64,000 nt of DNA from LMUY01 sp964244585 (GTDB lineage: Bacteria; Pseudomonadota; Alphaproteobacteria; Acetobacterales; Acetobacteraceae): positions 124,001-188,000 of the forward strand of contig CAXTJM010000001.1 in NCBI GenBank assembly GCA_964244585.1, written 5' to 3'. Positions 8,545 through 15,880 of the stretch are shown here, in pieces (within the stretch, counting starts at the first letter, position 1; each line of letters opens with the position of its first letter). The notes under the pieces are model-generated. The model was not told the DNA's origin. It made no database searches and worked only from the letters and a program-made list of their open reading frames with translations. A program made the translations under genes and the position numbers.

Positions 8545-8787
8545 ATGTGGGACGAACCCTATCTCGAAACCTGCTGCCGGTCTGCCTTGCACCGCCTGCT
8601 GCTGGTCGGCCCGCCGGGCCGGCCGGGCGGGCTGAAGGACGGCCCCTGCCTCGCCCGCCTGTCCTGCCTCGGGCTGGCCCGGGAACGGCCGGACCATCGG
8701 TTCGAGCTGACGGCGCCAGGCCTGGCCCGGCATGCCGAGGAGGTCGCCCGCCCCGCCGCGCCCAAGCGACGCCGCCGCCGCGCGTGA
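8545..8787 (+). CDS. Small conserved-looking hypothetical protein
   Basis: This is an 80-residue basic protein. The segment CLARLSCLGLARERPDHRFELTAPG (about 36-60) resembles a short winged-helix or wHTH core, with leucines spaced for two helices, a basic turn and a strand, and the C-terminus is a KRRRRRA tail. It diverges from pyrD and its stop codon abuts the stop of the next, convergent gene. No function is assigned; a DNA-binding role is only a guess. Confidence 0.5.
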   Translation: MWDEPYLETCCRSALHRLLLVGPPGRPGGLKDGPCLARLSCLGLARERPDHRFELTAPGLARHAEEVARPAAPKRRRRRA

Positions 8788-9021
8788 TCAGGCGAGCGGC
8801 TCCGCCGTGATCGTTCCCGCGCCGGCCGCCACGCACAGCACGCCGCCGCCTTCGCGGGTGCTGACCAGCATCACGTCCCCGCCCGCGAGCATGTCCCCCG
8901 CCTCGTTGAAATAGCCGGACCGGCCGATGGCCGACAGCGCATCCTCGCCGCCCTTGTAATGCCAGAGGGTGAAGCCGTTGGCGTAGGCGAGAACGGACAG
9001 GCTGCGAAGGACAAAGCTCAT
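8788..9021 (-). CDS. Conserved hypothetical protein, 77 aa
   Basis: This short protein begins MSFVLRSLSVLAYANGFTLWHYK and has a predicted beta-rich second half ending in an alanine/glycine-rich stretch. An AAAGGA ribosome site precedes the ATG at 9021, and an AT-rich segment with a GATAAT -10-like hexamer (minus strand) lies just upstream, which together support real expression. It contains no cysteines beyond one, no signal peptide and no known catalytic motif. The function is unknown. Confidence 0.65.
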   Translation of the reverse strand: MSFVLRSLSVLAYANGFTLWHYKGGEDALSAIGRSGYFNEAGDMLAGGDVMLVSTREGGGVLCVAAGAGTITAEPLA

Positions 9022-9064
9022 GGTCGTTCCTTTCTAGGTATATTATCCTATAGCAAAGCCGAGT

Positions 9065-9418
9065 TCAGCGAACGATGCCGCGCGCCCGCAGACTCCATTC
9101 GAGCTGGCCGAGCGCCTGACGCCAGATGCGCCAGTCGGCGTGCTGGAGCGGCCGGTCCTGCCGCGGGGCAAGCTGGCGTTCGCCCCAGATCCGCAGGATG
9201 CGGACGTGCCGCAATTCGACGCTACGCTGCTGGTAGATCGTATCGAGGCAACGCAGAACGTCCTCCGGATCGCATGGCCGGCTCGGCCCGTCCGGCCGCC
9301 ACGCCACGCCGGCCCCGTCGCGGCGGGCAAGCAGCGCCGCCATGGTCCAAAGCCAGGCATCCTCCGCGCTCCGGAACGGATGGACGGCAGCAGCGGCGTG
9401 GGCAGGATTGGCTAGCAT
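9065..9418 (-). CDS. Hypothetical protein, 117 aa
   Basis: This is a soluble, charged protein with an EDAWLWTMAALLARRDGAG segment near the N-terminus, a central alpha-helical stretch, and RIWRQALGQLEWSLRARGIV at the C-terminus. I take the ATG at 9418 because the conserved-looking region starts soon after; an ATG-like extension to 9472 is possible. It shares an upstream region with the divergent S24 repressor and could be under its control. No family is recognised. Confidence 0.6.
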   Translation of the reverse strand: MLANPAHAAAAVHPFRSAEDAWLWTMAALLARRDGAGVAWRPDGPSRPCDPEDVLRCLDTIYQQRSVELRHVRILRIWGERQLAPRQDRPLQHADWRIWRQALGQLEWSLRARGIVR

Positions 9419-9479
9419 CGGCACCCCGGAACCAAACAGGAACATAAGCCCATCAAATGGTCGGAGTGGCAAGGAAAAA

Positions 9480-9514
9480 CGGCGTTAATTCCTATCGCTT
9501 GCGGCGTTAATTCC
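9480..9514. promoter_or_regulatory. Two 13-bp direct repeats upstream of S24 repressor
   Basis: CGGCGTTAATTCC occurs perfectly at 9480-9492 and again at 9502-9514, a 22-bp period or about two helical turns. It lies in the intergenic space between the 117-aa gene and the repressor gene, so a repressor binding the same DNA face twice is plausible. Autoregulation is inferred, not shown. Confidence 0.5.
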
Positions 9515-9569
9515 CATTATCCTTGTCGACAGGGCCGGGTTGGCAGATGGCAGCGCAGAGGTCGCGGAT

Positions 9570-10217
9570 GTGAAGCATGAGGATATCTGGCGCGCGCTCG
9601 ATACATTGGCCGCGGAAAACGGCCTCTCCGTCTCCGGCCTCGCCCGCGCCTCCGGCCTCGATCCCACCACGTTCAACCCGTCGAAGCGCGCCATGCCCGA
9701 CGGCCGCGCGCGGTGGCCCAGCACGGAGAGCCTCGCCAAGGTCCTGAACGCGACGGGCGCCAGCCTGGAGGCCTTCACCGCGCTGGTGTCCGGCGCGCGC
9801 GCGCTGTCCTCCAGCCCGCGCATGCAGTCGCAGCGGCGCATTCCGCTGATCGGCCTGGCCCAGGCCGGGTCGGACGGCTTCTTCGACGATGGCGGCTACC
9901 CGGTGGGCGGCGGCTGGGACGAGGTGAGCCTGCCCGAGATCGGCGACCTGAACGCCTATGCGCTGGAAATCTCCGGCGCGTCGATGGAGCCGGTGTTCCG
10001 CGACGGCGACGTGGTGATCGTCTCCCCAGCCACGCCGATCCGGCGCGGCGACCGGGTGGTGGTGCGCACCCTGGCCGGCGAGGTCATGGCGAAGCAGCTC
10101 GCACGCCGCTCGGCCCGGCGGGTCGAGTTGAAGAGCCTGAACCCGGCACACAGGGACCACAGCTTCGACCTGAAGGAGGTGGCATGGCTGCACCGCATTG
10201 TTTGGGCCAGCCATTGA
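9570..10217 (+). CDS. HTH transcriptional repressor with S24 (LexA/CI-like) peptidase domain
   Basis: This 215-residue regulator has an N-terminal helix-turn-helix (about 5-65, including GLSVSGLARASGLDPTTFN) and a C-terminal S24 domain (about 90-210). The Ser-Lys dyad is visible as S138 in ISGASMEPVF and K175 in EVMAKQL. An Ala-Gly pair in GLAQAGSDG (99-100) sits where LexA/CI-type proteins self-cleave. The GTG at 9570 is chosen because the family sequence KHEDIWRALD starts there; an upstream TTG (9540) is in frame. Regulation by DNA damage or another signal through autoproteolysis is possible. A 13-bp direct repeat upstream may be its operator. Confidence 0.88.
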   Translation: MKHEDIWRALDTLAAENGLSVSGLARASGLDPTTFNPSKRAMPDGRARWPSTESLAKVLNATGASLEAFTALVSGARALSSSPRMQSQRRIPLIGLAQAGSDGFFDDGGYPVGGGWDEVSLPEIGDLNAYALEISGASMEPVFRDGDVVIVSPATPIRRGDRVVVRTLAGEVMAKQLARRSARRVELKSLNPAHRDHSFDLKEVAWLHRIVWASH

Positions 10218-10289
10218 ATCCGCCCTGGCGCGGCGCGGCGCCAGGGCGTACCATATGTTGTGCTTGAACCGTCTGAAGGTATTGATTCG

Positions 10290-10751
10290 ATGAGCAGCTA
10301 TGCCCGCCGCATGATGGGCGGAATGACCCTTGCAGCCTCCATGGCGATGGCCGTCCCCGCCCTCGCCCAGACCGATCCCGGCGCGCCCGGCCCGGTCGTC
10401 GGCCGCGTGACGATCACGGCGCGGGCAGCGGCGGTCGGGGTTGGATATACGTGGGGCAACGGCACGCTCAGCTATGGCGGCCACCGCTACCGCTTCTCCG
10501 TCAAGGGCGTTACCGTCGCCGATGTCGGCTTCAGCCGGATCGTCGGCCATGGCCGGGTCTACAACCTGCACCGGCTGCAGGATTTCAGCGGCACGTATGG
10601 CGCCGCGACCGGCGAGGCCACCCTGGGCAACGGGCTTGGCGGCCAGTATCTGAAGAACGGCCAGGGCGTCGAGTTGCGGGTCGACGACGTCACCAAGGGT
10701 GCGCGGCTGTCCGGCTCGGCGGACGGCATCCAGCTCGAAATCATCCGCTGA
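10290..10751 (+). CDS. Secreted protein resembling DUF1134/EipA-type envelope proteins
   Basis: This 153-residue protein has a signal peptide (1-27, ending VPALAQ). The mature part shows GVGYTWGNGTLSYGGHRYRF, a VADVGFSRIVG segment and VYNLHRLQDFSGTYGA, a pattern like DUF1134/EipA-type periplasmic proteins, which have been tied to envelope integrity in other alphaproteobacteria. The family match is from memory and partial in length. It precedes a secreted VWA-domain gene by 13 nt on the same strand and may be cotranscribed with it. Confidence 0.65.
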   Translation: MSSYARRMMGGMTLAASMAMAVPALAQTDPGAPGPVVGRVTITARAAAVGVGYTWGNGTLSYGGHRYRFSVKGVTVADVGFSRIVGHGRVYNLHRLQDFSGTYGAATGEATLGNGLGGQYLKNGQGVELRVDDVTKGARLSGSADGIQLEIIR

Positions 10752-10764
10752 CCGGAAGGCCAGG

Positions 10765-11481
10765 ATGCGCGCCCTCATCCTGGCCTCGCTTCTCGCCTTC
10801 GCTCCGGTTGCCCACGCCGCGACCGACCCCGTCGATGTCGCCCTGGTGCTGGTGACAGACGTGTCCCGCTCCATCGACGACAGCGAATACCAGCTCGAAA
10901 AGAAGGGCTATGCCGCCGCCTTCACCGACCCGAAGGTGATCGCGGCGATCCAGGGCGGTCCAACCGGCCGGATCGCCGTGGCCTATGTCGAGTTCTCGAA
11001 CCCCGACCAGGTCCAGGCGCTGGCCGGGTGGACGGTCATTTCGGACGCCGCGTCCGCCGGCGCCTTCGCGGCGGCGCTGTTGGCATTGCCGCGATCCTCC
11101 TACGGACGCACGGCGATCAGCGGCGGGGTCGACCTGGCGGCACGCATGCTGGCGGAGGGCGGGTTCGGCGACGCCCGCAAGGTGATCGACGTGAGCGGCG
11201 ACGGGACCAACAACGCCGGGCGGCCGGTCTCGGAGGCGCGGGATGACGCCGTGAAGGCAGACATCACCATCAACGGGCTGACCATCATCAACGATCACCC
11301 GGTGTCCTACACCTTCGCGCACGTCCAGCCGCCCGGTGGCCTGACGAACTGGTATCGGGAGAACGTCACCGGCGGCAACGGCAGCTTCGTCGTCGAGGTG
11401 CATGATTTCTCGACGTTCGGCGACGCCATGTCGCGCAAGCTGCTCAACGAGATCGCGGCGCTGCCAAGCCGTCGCGGCTGA
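10765..11481 (+). CDS. Secreted VWA-domain protein, DUF1194 family
   Basis: This 238-residue protein has a signal peptide (1-18) and then a von Willebrand A-like domain. The metal-ion-dependent adhesion site starts with VTDVSRSIDD (DxSxS), with GRTAISGGVDLAARML and VIDVSGDGTNNAG completing the expected VWA strands. DUF1194 proteins are common in Rhodospirillales and Rhizobiales, but their role is not established; metal-dependent protein binding in the periplasm is likely. The ATG at 10765 follows GGAAGG. It sits 13 nt after the DUF1134-like gene and just before an aldo/keto reductase. Confidence 0.85.
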   Translation: MRALILASLLAFAPVAHAATDPVDVALVLVTDVSRSIDDSEYQLEKKGYAAAFTDPKVIAAIQGGPTGRIAVAYVEFSNPDQVQALAGWTVISDAASAGAFAAALLALPRSSYGRTAISGGVDLAARMLAEGGFGDARKVIDVSGDGTNNAGRPVSEARDDAVKADITINGLTIINDHPVSYTFAHVQPPGGLTNWYRENVTGGNGSFVVEVHDFSTFGDAMSRKLLNEIAALPSRRG

Positions 11482-11494
11482 AAGGACCATCCCC

Positions 11495-12454
11495 ATGGAC
11501 CAGCGCACCCTGGGCCGCTCCGGCCTCCAGGTCTCGACGATCGGGCTCGGCTGCAACAATTTCGGTGGCCGCATCGACCTGGAGGCCTCGCGCCTGGTGA
11601 TCCACGCCGCGCTGGATGCCGGCATCACCCTGTTCGACACGGCGGACGTGTACGGCGCGATGGGCATGAAGACGAGCCACAAGGGCGCATCGGAGGAAAT
11701 CCTCGGCGCCGTGTTGGGGCCGCGCCGCCGGGACATCGTGCTCGCGACGAAATTCGCCATGCCGATGGACGATGCCGGGCGGTTGTCGGGCGCATCCCGG
11801 CGCTACATCGTCCGTGCCGTGGAGGACAGCCTGACGCGGCTGAAGACCGACTGGATCGACTTGTACCAGCAGCACCAGACGGACCCGAACACGCCGGTCG
11901 AGGAATCGCTGCGCGCGATGGACGACCTGGTCCGGGCGGGTAAGGTGCGCTACGTCGGCTGCTCCAACTTCGCGGCTTGGCAGGTGGCGGATGCGATGTG
12001 GACCGCGCATGACCGGCACCTCACGCCCTTCGTCTCCTGCCAGGATGAGCTTTCGTTGCTGGTGCGCGGTGCGGAGACAGACTTGCTGCCGGCCGCCGAG
12101 CGCTTCGGCCTGGGCCTGCTGCCGTATTTTCCGCTGGCGAGCGGGATGCTGACGGGCAAGTACCAGCGCAACGCGGTGCTGCCGGAGGGTGCCCGCCTCA
12201 CCAGCACACAACGCCTGGCGGACCGCTACCTGACCGATGCCCACTGGCCCCGCGTGGAAAAACTGGCCGATTTCTGCGCGAGCCGCGGGCGCACCATGGT
12301 GGAACTGGCGTTTAGCTGGCTGCTCTCGCGCCGCCCGGTCGCCAGCGTGATCGCGGGGGCGACCCGGCCGGACCAAGTGGCGCAGAACGCTGCGGCGGGC
12401 GGCTGGGCCTTGAGCGCGGAGGATATCGCCGCCGTGGACGCGATCACCACCTAG
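11495..12454 (+). CDS. Aldo/keto reductase
   Basis: This 319-residue NADPH-dependent oxidoreductase has the TIM-barrel AKR fold. The tetrad region is visible: FDTADVYGA (Asp and catalytic Tyr), LATKFAMP (Lys), and YQQHQTDPNTPVEESLRAM containing the active-site His. The NADPH-binding end has VIAGATRPDQVAQN. AKGGA-type spacing is good, with an AAAGGA site ahead of ATG 11495, 13 nt after the DUF1194 gene. The substrate is not known; proteins of this group reduce aldehydes, ketones or sugars. Confidence 0.92.
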   Translation: MDQRTLGRSGLQVSTIGLGCNNFGGRIDLEASRLVIHAALDAGITLFDTADVYGAMGMKTSHKGASEEILGAVLGPRRRDIVLATKFAMPMDDAGRLSGASRRYIVRAVEDSLTRLKTDWIDLYQQHQTDPNTPVEESLRAMDDLVRAGKVRYVGCSNFAAWQVADAMWTAHDRHLTPFVSCQDELSLLVRGAETDLLPAAERFGLGLLPYFPLASGMLTGKYQRNAVLPEGARLTSTQRLADRYLTDAHWPRVEKLADFCASRGRTMVELAFSWLLSRRPVASVIAGATRPDQVAQNAAAGGWALSAEDIAAVDAITT

Positions 12455-12542
12455 CTTACAAGCCCGCCGCCCGCGCCGTGCAATGGTCGACACTGCGCAA
12501 CGATGGTTTTGACCCATGACTTTCACGATGATACCGTAGGCC

Positions 12543-13004
12543 ATGCAGCGAACATCGTTCAGCGCCATGTCCTGCCCGATCGCCCGCAGCCTCGAGCATG
12601 TCGGGGAATGGTGGAGCATCCTCATCCTGCGGGAGGCCTTCAACGGCAAAACCCGCTTCGACGAGTTCCGGGACGCCCTGGGTGTCGCGCCCAATATCCT
12701 GACCCGGCGGCTGAAGGCGCTGGTGACCGCCGGGCTGTTGGAGCGGCGGCGCTATTGCGAGCGTCCGCCGCGGGATGAATACGTGCTGACGCAGCGGGGC
12801 CGCGACTTCCGGCCGGTGATGCTCAGCCTGATGGACTGGGGCAACCGCCATTTCGCGCCGGAAGGTCCCACGGTGGAACTGGTGCACGGCGCCACGGGGC
12901 GGCCGGCCGATCTGGTGCTGGTGGACCGCGCCACCGGCCTGCCGGCCGAAGGGCCGGAGTTCAAGCTGCGCCGCTTCCGCCCGGCTGCGCCCGCCATTGG
13001 CTGA
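12543..13004 (+). CDS. HxlR-family winged-helix transcriptional regulator
   Basis: This 153-residue regulator begins MQRTSFSAMSCPIARSLEHVGEWWSI, containing the conserved N-terminal cysteine and the H-V-G-x-W-W-x-x-L-I-L-R signature of HxlR proteins. A winged helix follows (RFDEFRDALGVAPNILTRRLKALVTAGLLERR). Many HxlR proteins sense reactive electrophiles or oxidants through that cysteine. The C-terminal 50 residues form a rarely conserved extension. A TTGACC hexamer about 30 bp upstream may be a -35. Its targets are probably neighbours such as the aldo/keto reductase or the downstream reductase. Confidence 0.92.
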   Translation: MQRTSFSAMSCPIARSLEHVGEWWSILILREAFNGKTRFDEFRDALGVAPNILTRRLKALVTAGLLERRRYCERPPRDEYVLTQRGRDFRPVMLSLMDWGNRHFAPEGPTVELVHGATGRPADLVLVDRATGLPAEGPEFKLRRFRPAAPAIG

Positions 13005-13139
13005 CGTGACCCGGTCGCGCCGCGTCGTTCGAGGCAGGACGGTTGTGCGCCACGGCCGGCACGACCCGGCTGGTGTTCGACCGGCCGCAGCGATGAGTGC
13101 GGCACGGCGACGCGCGGGGCCTGGTATGGGGGTACTTCG

Positions 13140-14060
13140 ATGACGATGCGGGTTTTGGTGGTGGGGGCCGGCGCAATCGGCGGCTATTTCGGCGGCCGCA
13201 TGCTGCAAGCCGGGCAGGACGTGACGTTCCTGGTACGCCCGGGGCGCGCCGCCCTGCTGGCCGAGCATGGCCTGCGCATCCGCAGCCGGCGGGGCGACCT
13301 GGACCTTGCCAATCCGCCGACCGTGCAGGCCGACGCGCTCGGGGCACCATTCGATGCGGTCGTCCTGAGCTGCAAGGCGTTCGACCTGGAGGATGCGATC
13401 CAGTCCTTCGCCCCTGCGGTCGGGCCTCGGACCAAGATCATGCCGCTGCTGAACGGCATGGCGCATCTGGACAGGCTGGTTGCCCGGTTCGGCGAGGCGG
13501 CCGTGCTCGGCGGCCAGTGCCAGATCTCCACCACGCTGGAAGCGGACGGCACGATCCGCCAGTTCGGCGAGATGCAGGCGCTCTCGCTCGGCGAGCGGTC
13601 CGGCGCCGCCTCACCCGTGAGCGAGGCGTTGGCGGCCGCGCTTGCGCCTGCCGGCGGCCGGTTGAGCGCGAGCATCTTGCAGGAGATGTGGGAGAAATGG
13701 GTGTTCATCACCACCATGGCCTGCACCACCTGCCTGATGCGCGCCACCATCGGCGATGTCGTGGCGGCCGGCGCGACCGAGATCCCCCTGGCCATCGCGG
13801 ACGAGGCCGTCGCCATCGCCGCGCTCGCCGGCTATGCGCCCCGTCCGAACGCGGTCGAGCGGCTGCGGGCCATGGTGATGACCGCGGGCTCTCCGCTCAC
13901 CGCATCCATGCTGCGGGACGTGGAACGGGGCGGCCCGGTGGAGGTCGACCATGTGGTCGGCGACCTGCTGCGCCGCGGCGCCCCAGGGGCGTCCCCCGTG
14001 CTGCGCGTGGCCTACCTGCACCTGAAAACCTACCAGGCCCGTCGCGCTCGCCTGATGTAG
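13140..14060 (+). CDS. Ketopantoate reductase family (PanE/ApbA-like)
   Basis: This 306-residue NADPH-dependent reductase has the N-terminal nucleotide motif VVGAGAIGGYFGGRM (8-21), SCKAFDLEDA with the conserved lysine, NGMAHLDRLV with the conserved asparagine, and a C-terminal EVDHVVGDLLRRG helix as in PanE. Canonical PanE makes pantoate for coenzyme A, but many homologues act on other 2-oxoacids, so a gene symbol is withheld. ATG 13140 and an internal ATG at 13146 are both possible. It is 135 bp after the HxlR gene, and its end lies 9 bp from the convergent PPOX gene. Confidence 0.87.
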   Translation: MTMRVLVVGAGAIGGYFGGRMLQAGQDVTFLVRPGRAALLAEHGLRIRSRRGDLDLANPPTVQADALGAPFDAVVLSCKAFDLEDAIQSFAPAVGPRTKIMPLLNGMAHLDRLVARFGEAAVLGGQCQISTTLEADGTIRQFGEMQALSLGERSGAASPVSEALAAALAPAGGRLSASILQEMWEKWVFITTMACTTCLMRATIGDVVAAGATEIPLAIADEAVAIAALAGYAPRPNAVERLRAMVMTAGSPLTASMLRDVERGGPVEVDHVVGDLLRRGAPGASPVLRVAYLHLKTYQARRARLM

Positions 14061-14069
14061 CCAGCCGCC

Positions 14070-14681
14070 TCACCACATCGTCTGCCGCGCCCGTTCCGGC
14101 CAGACCCGGTCGTATTCGGCGCCGCCGACCTTGTCCTCGCTCAACGCCGCCAGGATGGCGCCGGGCGTTGGCAGGGTTTTCGGGTCGACGTGGCGCGCCG
14201 GGTTCCACAGATCGGCCCGCACGATCGCCCGGGCGCATTGGAAGTACACGGCCTGCACCGTCATCACCATCACGCAGCGCGGCGCCGCCTGCCCCACCGC
14301 GAAGGAGGCGCACAGCCCAGGCTCGGCAGACAGCCGGGCGATGCCGTTGACCCGCAGCGTTGTGCCGGAGCCCGGCACGAGGAACAGCAGCCCGACCCGC
14401 CCATCCACCACGATGTTGCGCAGCGAGTCGCATCGGTTGTTGCCGCGCCGGTCCGGCATCTGCAGCGTATGGGGATCGGCCACCCGCACGAACCCGGCGG
14501 CATCCCCCCGCGGCGAGCAGTCCGCCCCCTCTGGCCCGATGGTGGACAGCGCCACGAACGGCGACGCGTCGATGAAGGCGCGGTAATGCGCCGTGATGTG
14601 GTCGGTGACCTTCACGAGCGACGGATCCTGCGGCTCGCCATACAGCGCCGCCAAGGTCGTCAGGTCGGTGATATCGGTCAC
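14070..14681 (-). CDS. FMN-binding pyridoxamine-5'-phosphate-oxidase-like flavoprotein (MSMEG_1061 type)
   Basis: This 203-residue split-barrel flavoprotein shows FVALSTIGPEGADCSPRGDAAG, DRRGNNRCDSLRNIV and VGLLFLVPGSGTTLRVNG, the arrangement of the MSMEG_1061/DR2398 PPOX subgroup. It likely binds FMN or F420-like cofactor and reduces or oxidises an unknown small molecule. It is not a true PdxH. The GTG at 14681 is selected because AGGAGGT lies 6 nt upstream. The next gene upstream, a small membrane protein, ends 10 nt before, suggesting one transcript. Confidence 0.82.
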   Translation of the reverse strand: MTDITDLTTLAALYGEPQDPSLVKVTDHITAHYRAFIDASPFVALSTIGPEGADCSPRGDAAGFVRVADPHTLQMPDRRGNNRCDSLRNIVVDGRVGLLFLVPGSGTTLRVNGIARLSAEPGLCASFAVGQAAPRCVMVMTVQAVYFQCARAIVRADLWNPARHVDPKTLPTPGAILAALSEDKVGGAEYDRVWPERARQTMW

Positions 14682-14691
14682 GACGGACCTC

Positions 14692-14973
14692 CTAGCGTGG
14701 CCACCGCATGATAGCATCGATCAGGATGGCGCAGAAGCTGTAGGCCGCAGCCTGGTCCCACCGGTTGAGGCTGCCACCCCAGACCGGGTCGCGCCGGTGC
14801 GACGCCCGCAGGCAGTCGATGACGCCGTAGAAGGTGAGGACGCGGACCGAGGCCTGCCCTAGCTCGGCCAAGGTCTGCGAACTGGCCGCAAACAGGGCGA
14901 GCATGATGGCGAGGCCGAGACCGAGCTGGATCAGGAACTCCCGAACGCTGTTGCGGGACTGGATGTCTAGCAT
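14692..14973 (-). CDS. Small membrane protein, 93 aa
   Basis: This hypothetical protein has one clear hydrophobic helix (LIQLGLGLAIMLALFAASSQ, about 12-31) and a second weaker one near AAAYSFCAILIDAIM at the C-terminus. ATG 14973 forms ATGCTAG with the stop of the next upstream frame, so translation may be coupled. No family is recognised. It is followed 10 nt later by the PPOX flavoprotein gene. Confidence 0.5.
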   Translation of the reverse strand: MLDIQSRNSVREFLIQLGLGLAIMLALFAASSQTLAELGQASVRVLTFYGVIDCLRASHRRDPVWGGSLNRWDQAAAYSFCAILIDAIMRWPR

Positions 14974-15176
14974 CCCGCGCCGCCCGGCGCGCATCCGGCC
15001 ACCCAAGGTGACGGCACGGGCCATTTCAGTGGGCTCGATGCGCCGGGCGAGGGCGATCGCCCGTGGACGATCGCCTCCAGCGTGTCGGTGAGGGTGTGGG
15101 TGATCGCGACGCCAAGCACCAGCAACGTCACGCCAGCCGCGATCCGGATCGCCCGGACGGCGATGCGATCGATCAA
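14967..15176 (-). CDS. Possible very small membrane protein
   Basis: This is a 69-residue open frame with a hydrophobic core AIRIAAGVTLLVLGVAITHTL, suitable for one membrane span. The proposed start is TTG (15176), without a strong ribosome site, and the true start is unclear. Support comes from the membrane-like composition and the 7-nt overlap with the next small membrane gene. It may instead be noncoding. Confidence 0.3.
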   Translation of the reverse strand: MIDRIAVRAIRIAAGVTLLVLGVAITHTLTDTLEAIVHGRSPSPGASSPLKWPVPSPWVAGCAPGGAGC

Positions 15177-15249
15177 CTTGCCAAGGCGTATCGGGCTCGC
15201 GCCGCCAACGCCGCCTCCCTGTCGACCGGCCTGGCAGGCGACCGGATGG

Positions 15250-15762
15250 TCATGCCTGCTGCCGGACCAGGCGCGGCATGGCGCTCGCGAGCCCGTGCAT
15301 CGGCAGATCCGACCGGACCAGCAGGCCATCTGGCGTCGTCCTGGTCTGGACCATCACGAAGCCGGCGAGCCGCAGCGAGCGCACCAGCAACCCGGCCACA
15401 TCCTGGGCCGGGTCGCAGTCTCCGGTTGGAACGAAGGCGAGGAAGCGCCCGGTCGGCACCAGCGCGCGCTTGGCCTGGTGAATGAGCTTGCCGATCTGGG
15501 CCGGACTGGCAATGCAGGGCACCAGAACCAGGTCATAGCTCTCGTGGTCGGAGCGTTCGGCAGGGCGGAGGGACGTCGCCGCCGCGCAGCCATGCCGCAA
15601 CAGGCTGCAGAGCAGGTCGAGCCCGTTGGCCGCCAGGACCAGCGCGTGCGAGCCGACCACCGGGCCCGCGAAGCTTAAGAGCGGGTCTCCCGAGCCTGCC
15701 TCACCCACCAAGTTACAACCCGCCACCGCGTGAAGCTGCGACACCGGAACCACTTGAAGCAT
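15250..15762 (-). CDS. Hypothetical protein with Rossmann/methyltransferase-like core
   Basis: This is a 170-residue protein. The stretch ESYDLVLVPCIASPAQIGKL followed by RALVPTGRFLAFVPTGD and LRLAGFVMVQTR resembles strands 4-6 of class I methyltransferases, but the glycine-rich SAM loop is not recognisable. It could be a degenerate methyltransferase used for binding only. ATG 15762 is preferred over a TTG 6 nt upstream. No operon partner is obvious; the following frame begins 73 bp downstream. Confidence 0.5.
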   Translation of the reverse strand: MLQVVPVSQLHAVAGCNLVGEAGSGDPLLSFAGPVVGSHALVLAANGLDLLCSLLRHGCAAATSLRPAERSDHESYDLVLVPCIASPAQIGKLIHQAKRALVPTGRFLAFVPTGDCDPAQDVAGLLVRSLRLAGFVMVQTRTTPDGLLVRSDLPMHGLASAMPRLVRQQA

Positions 15763-15880
15763 GAACAACCACCGAAATTGGAGGAACGATCACGCAGAGG
15801 ATGGCACCGGCCCATATGTGGTTTCGATGGGGCTTGCCGGTCCGGGATGTAGCATTGCCATATAAACGGAGCGGATCGGC

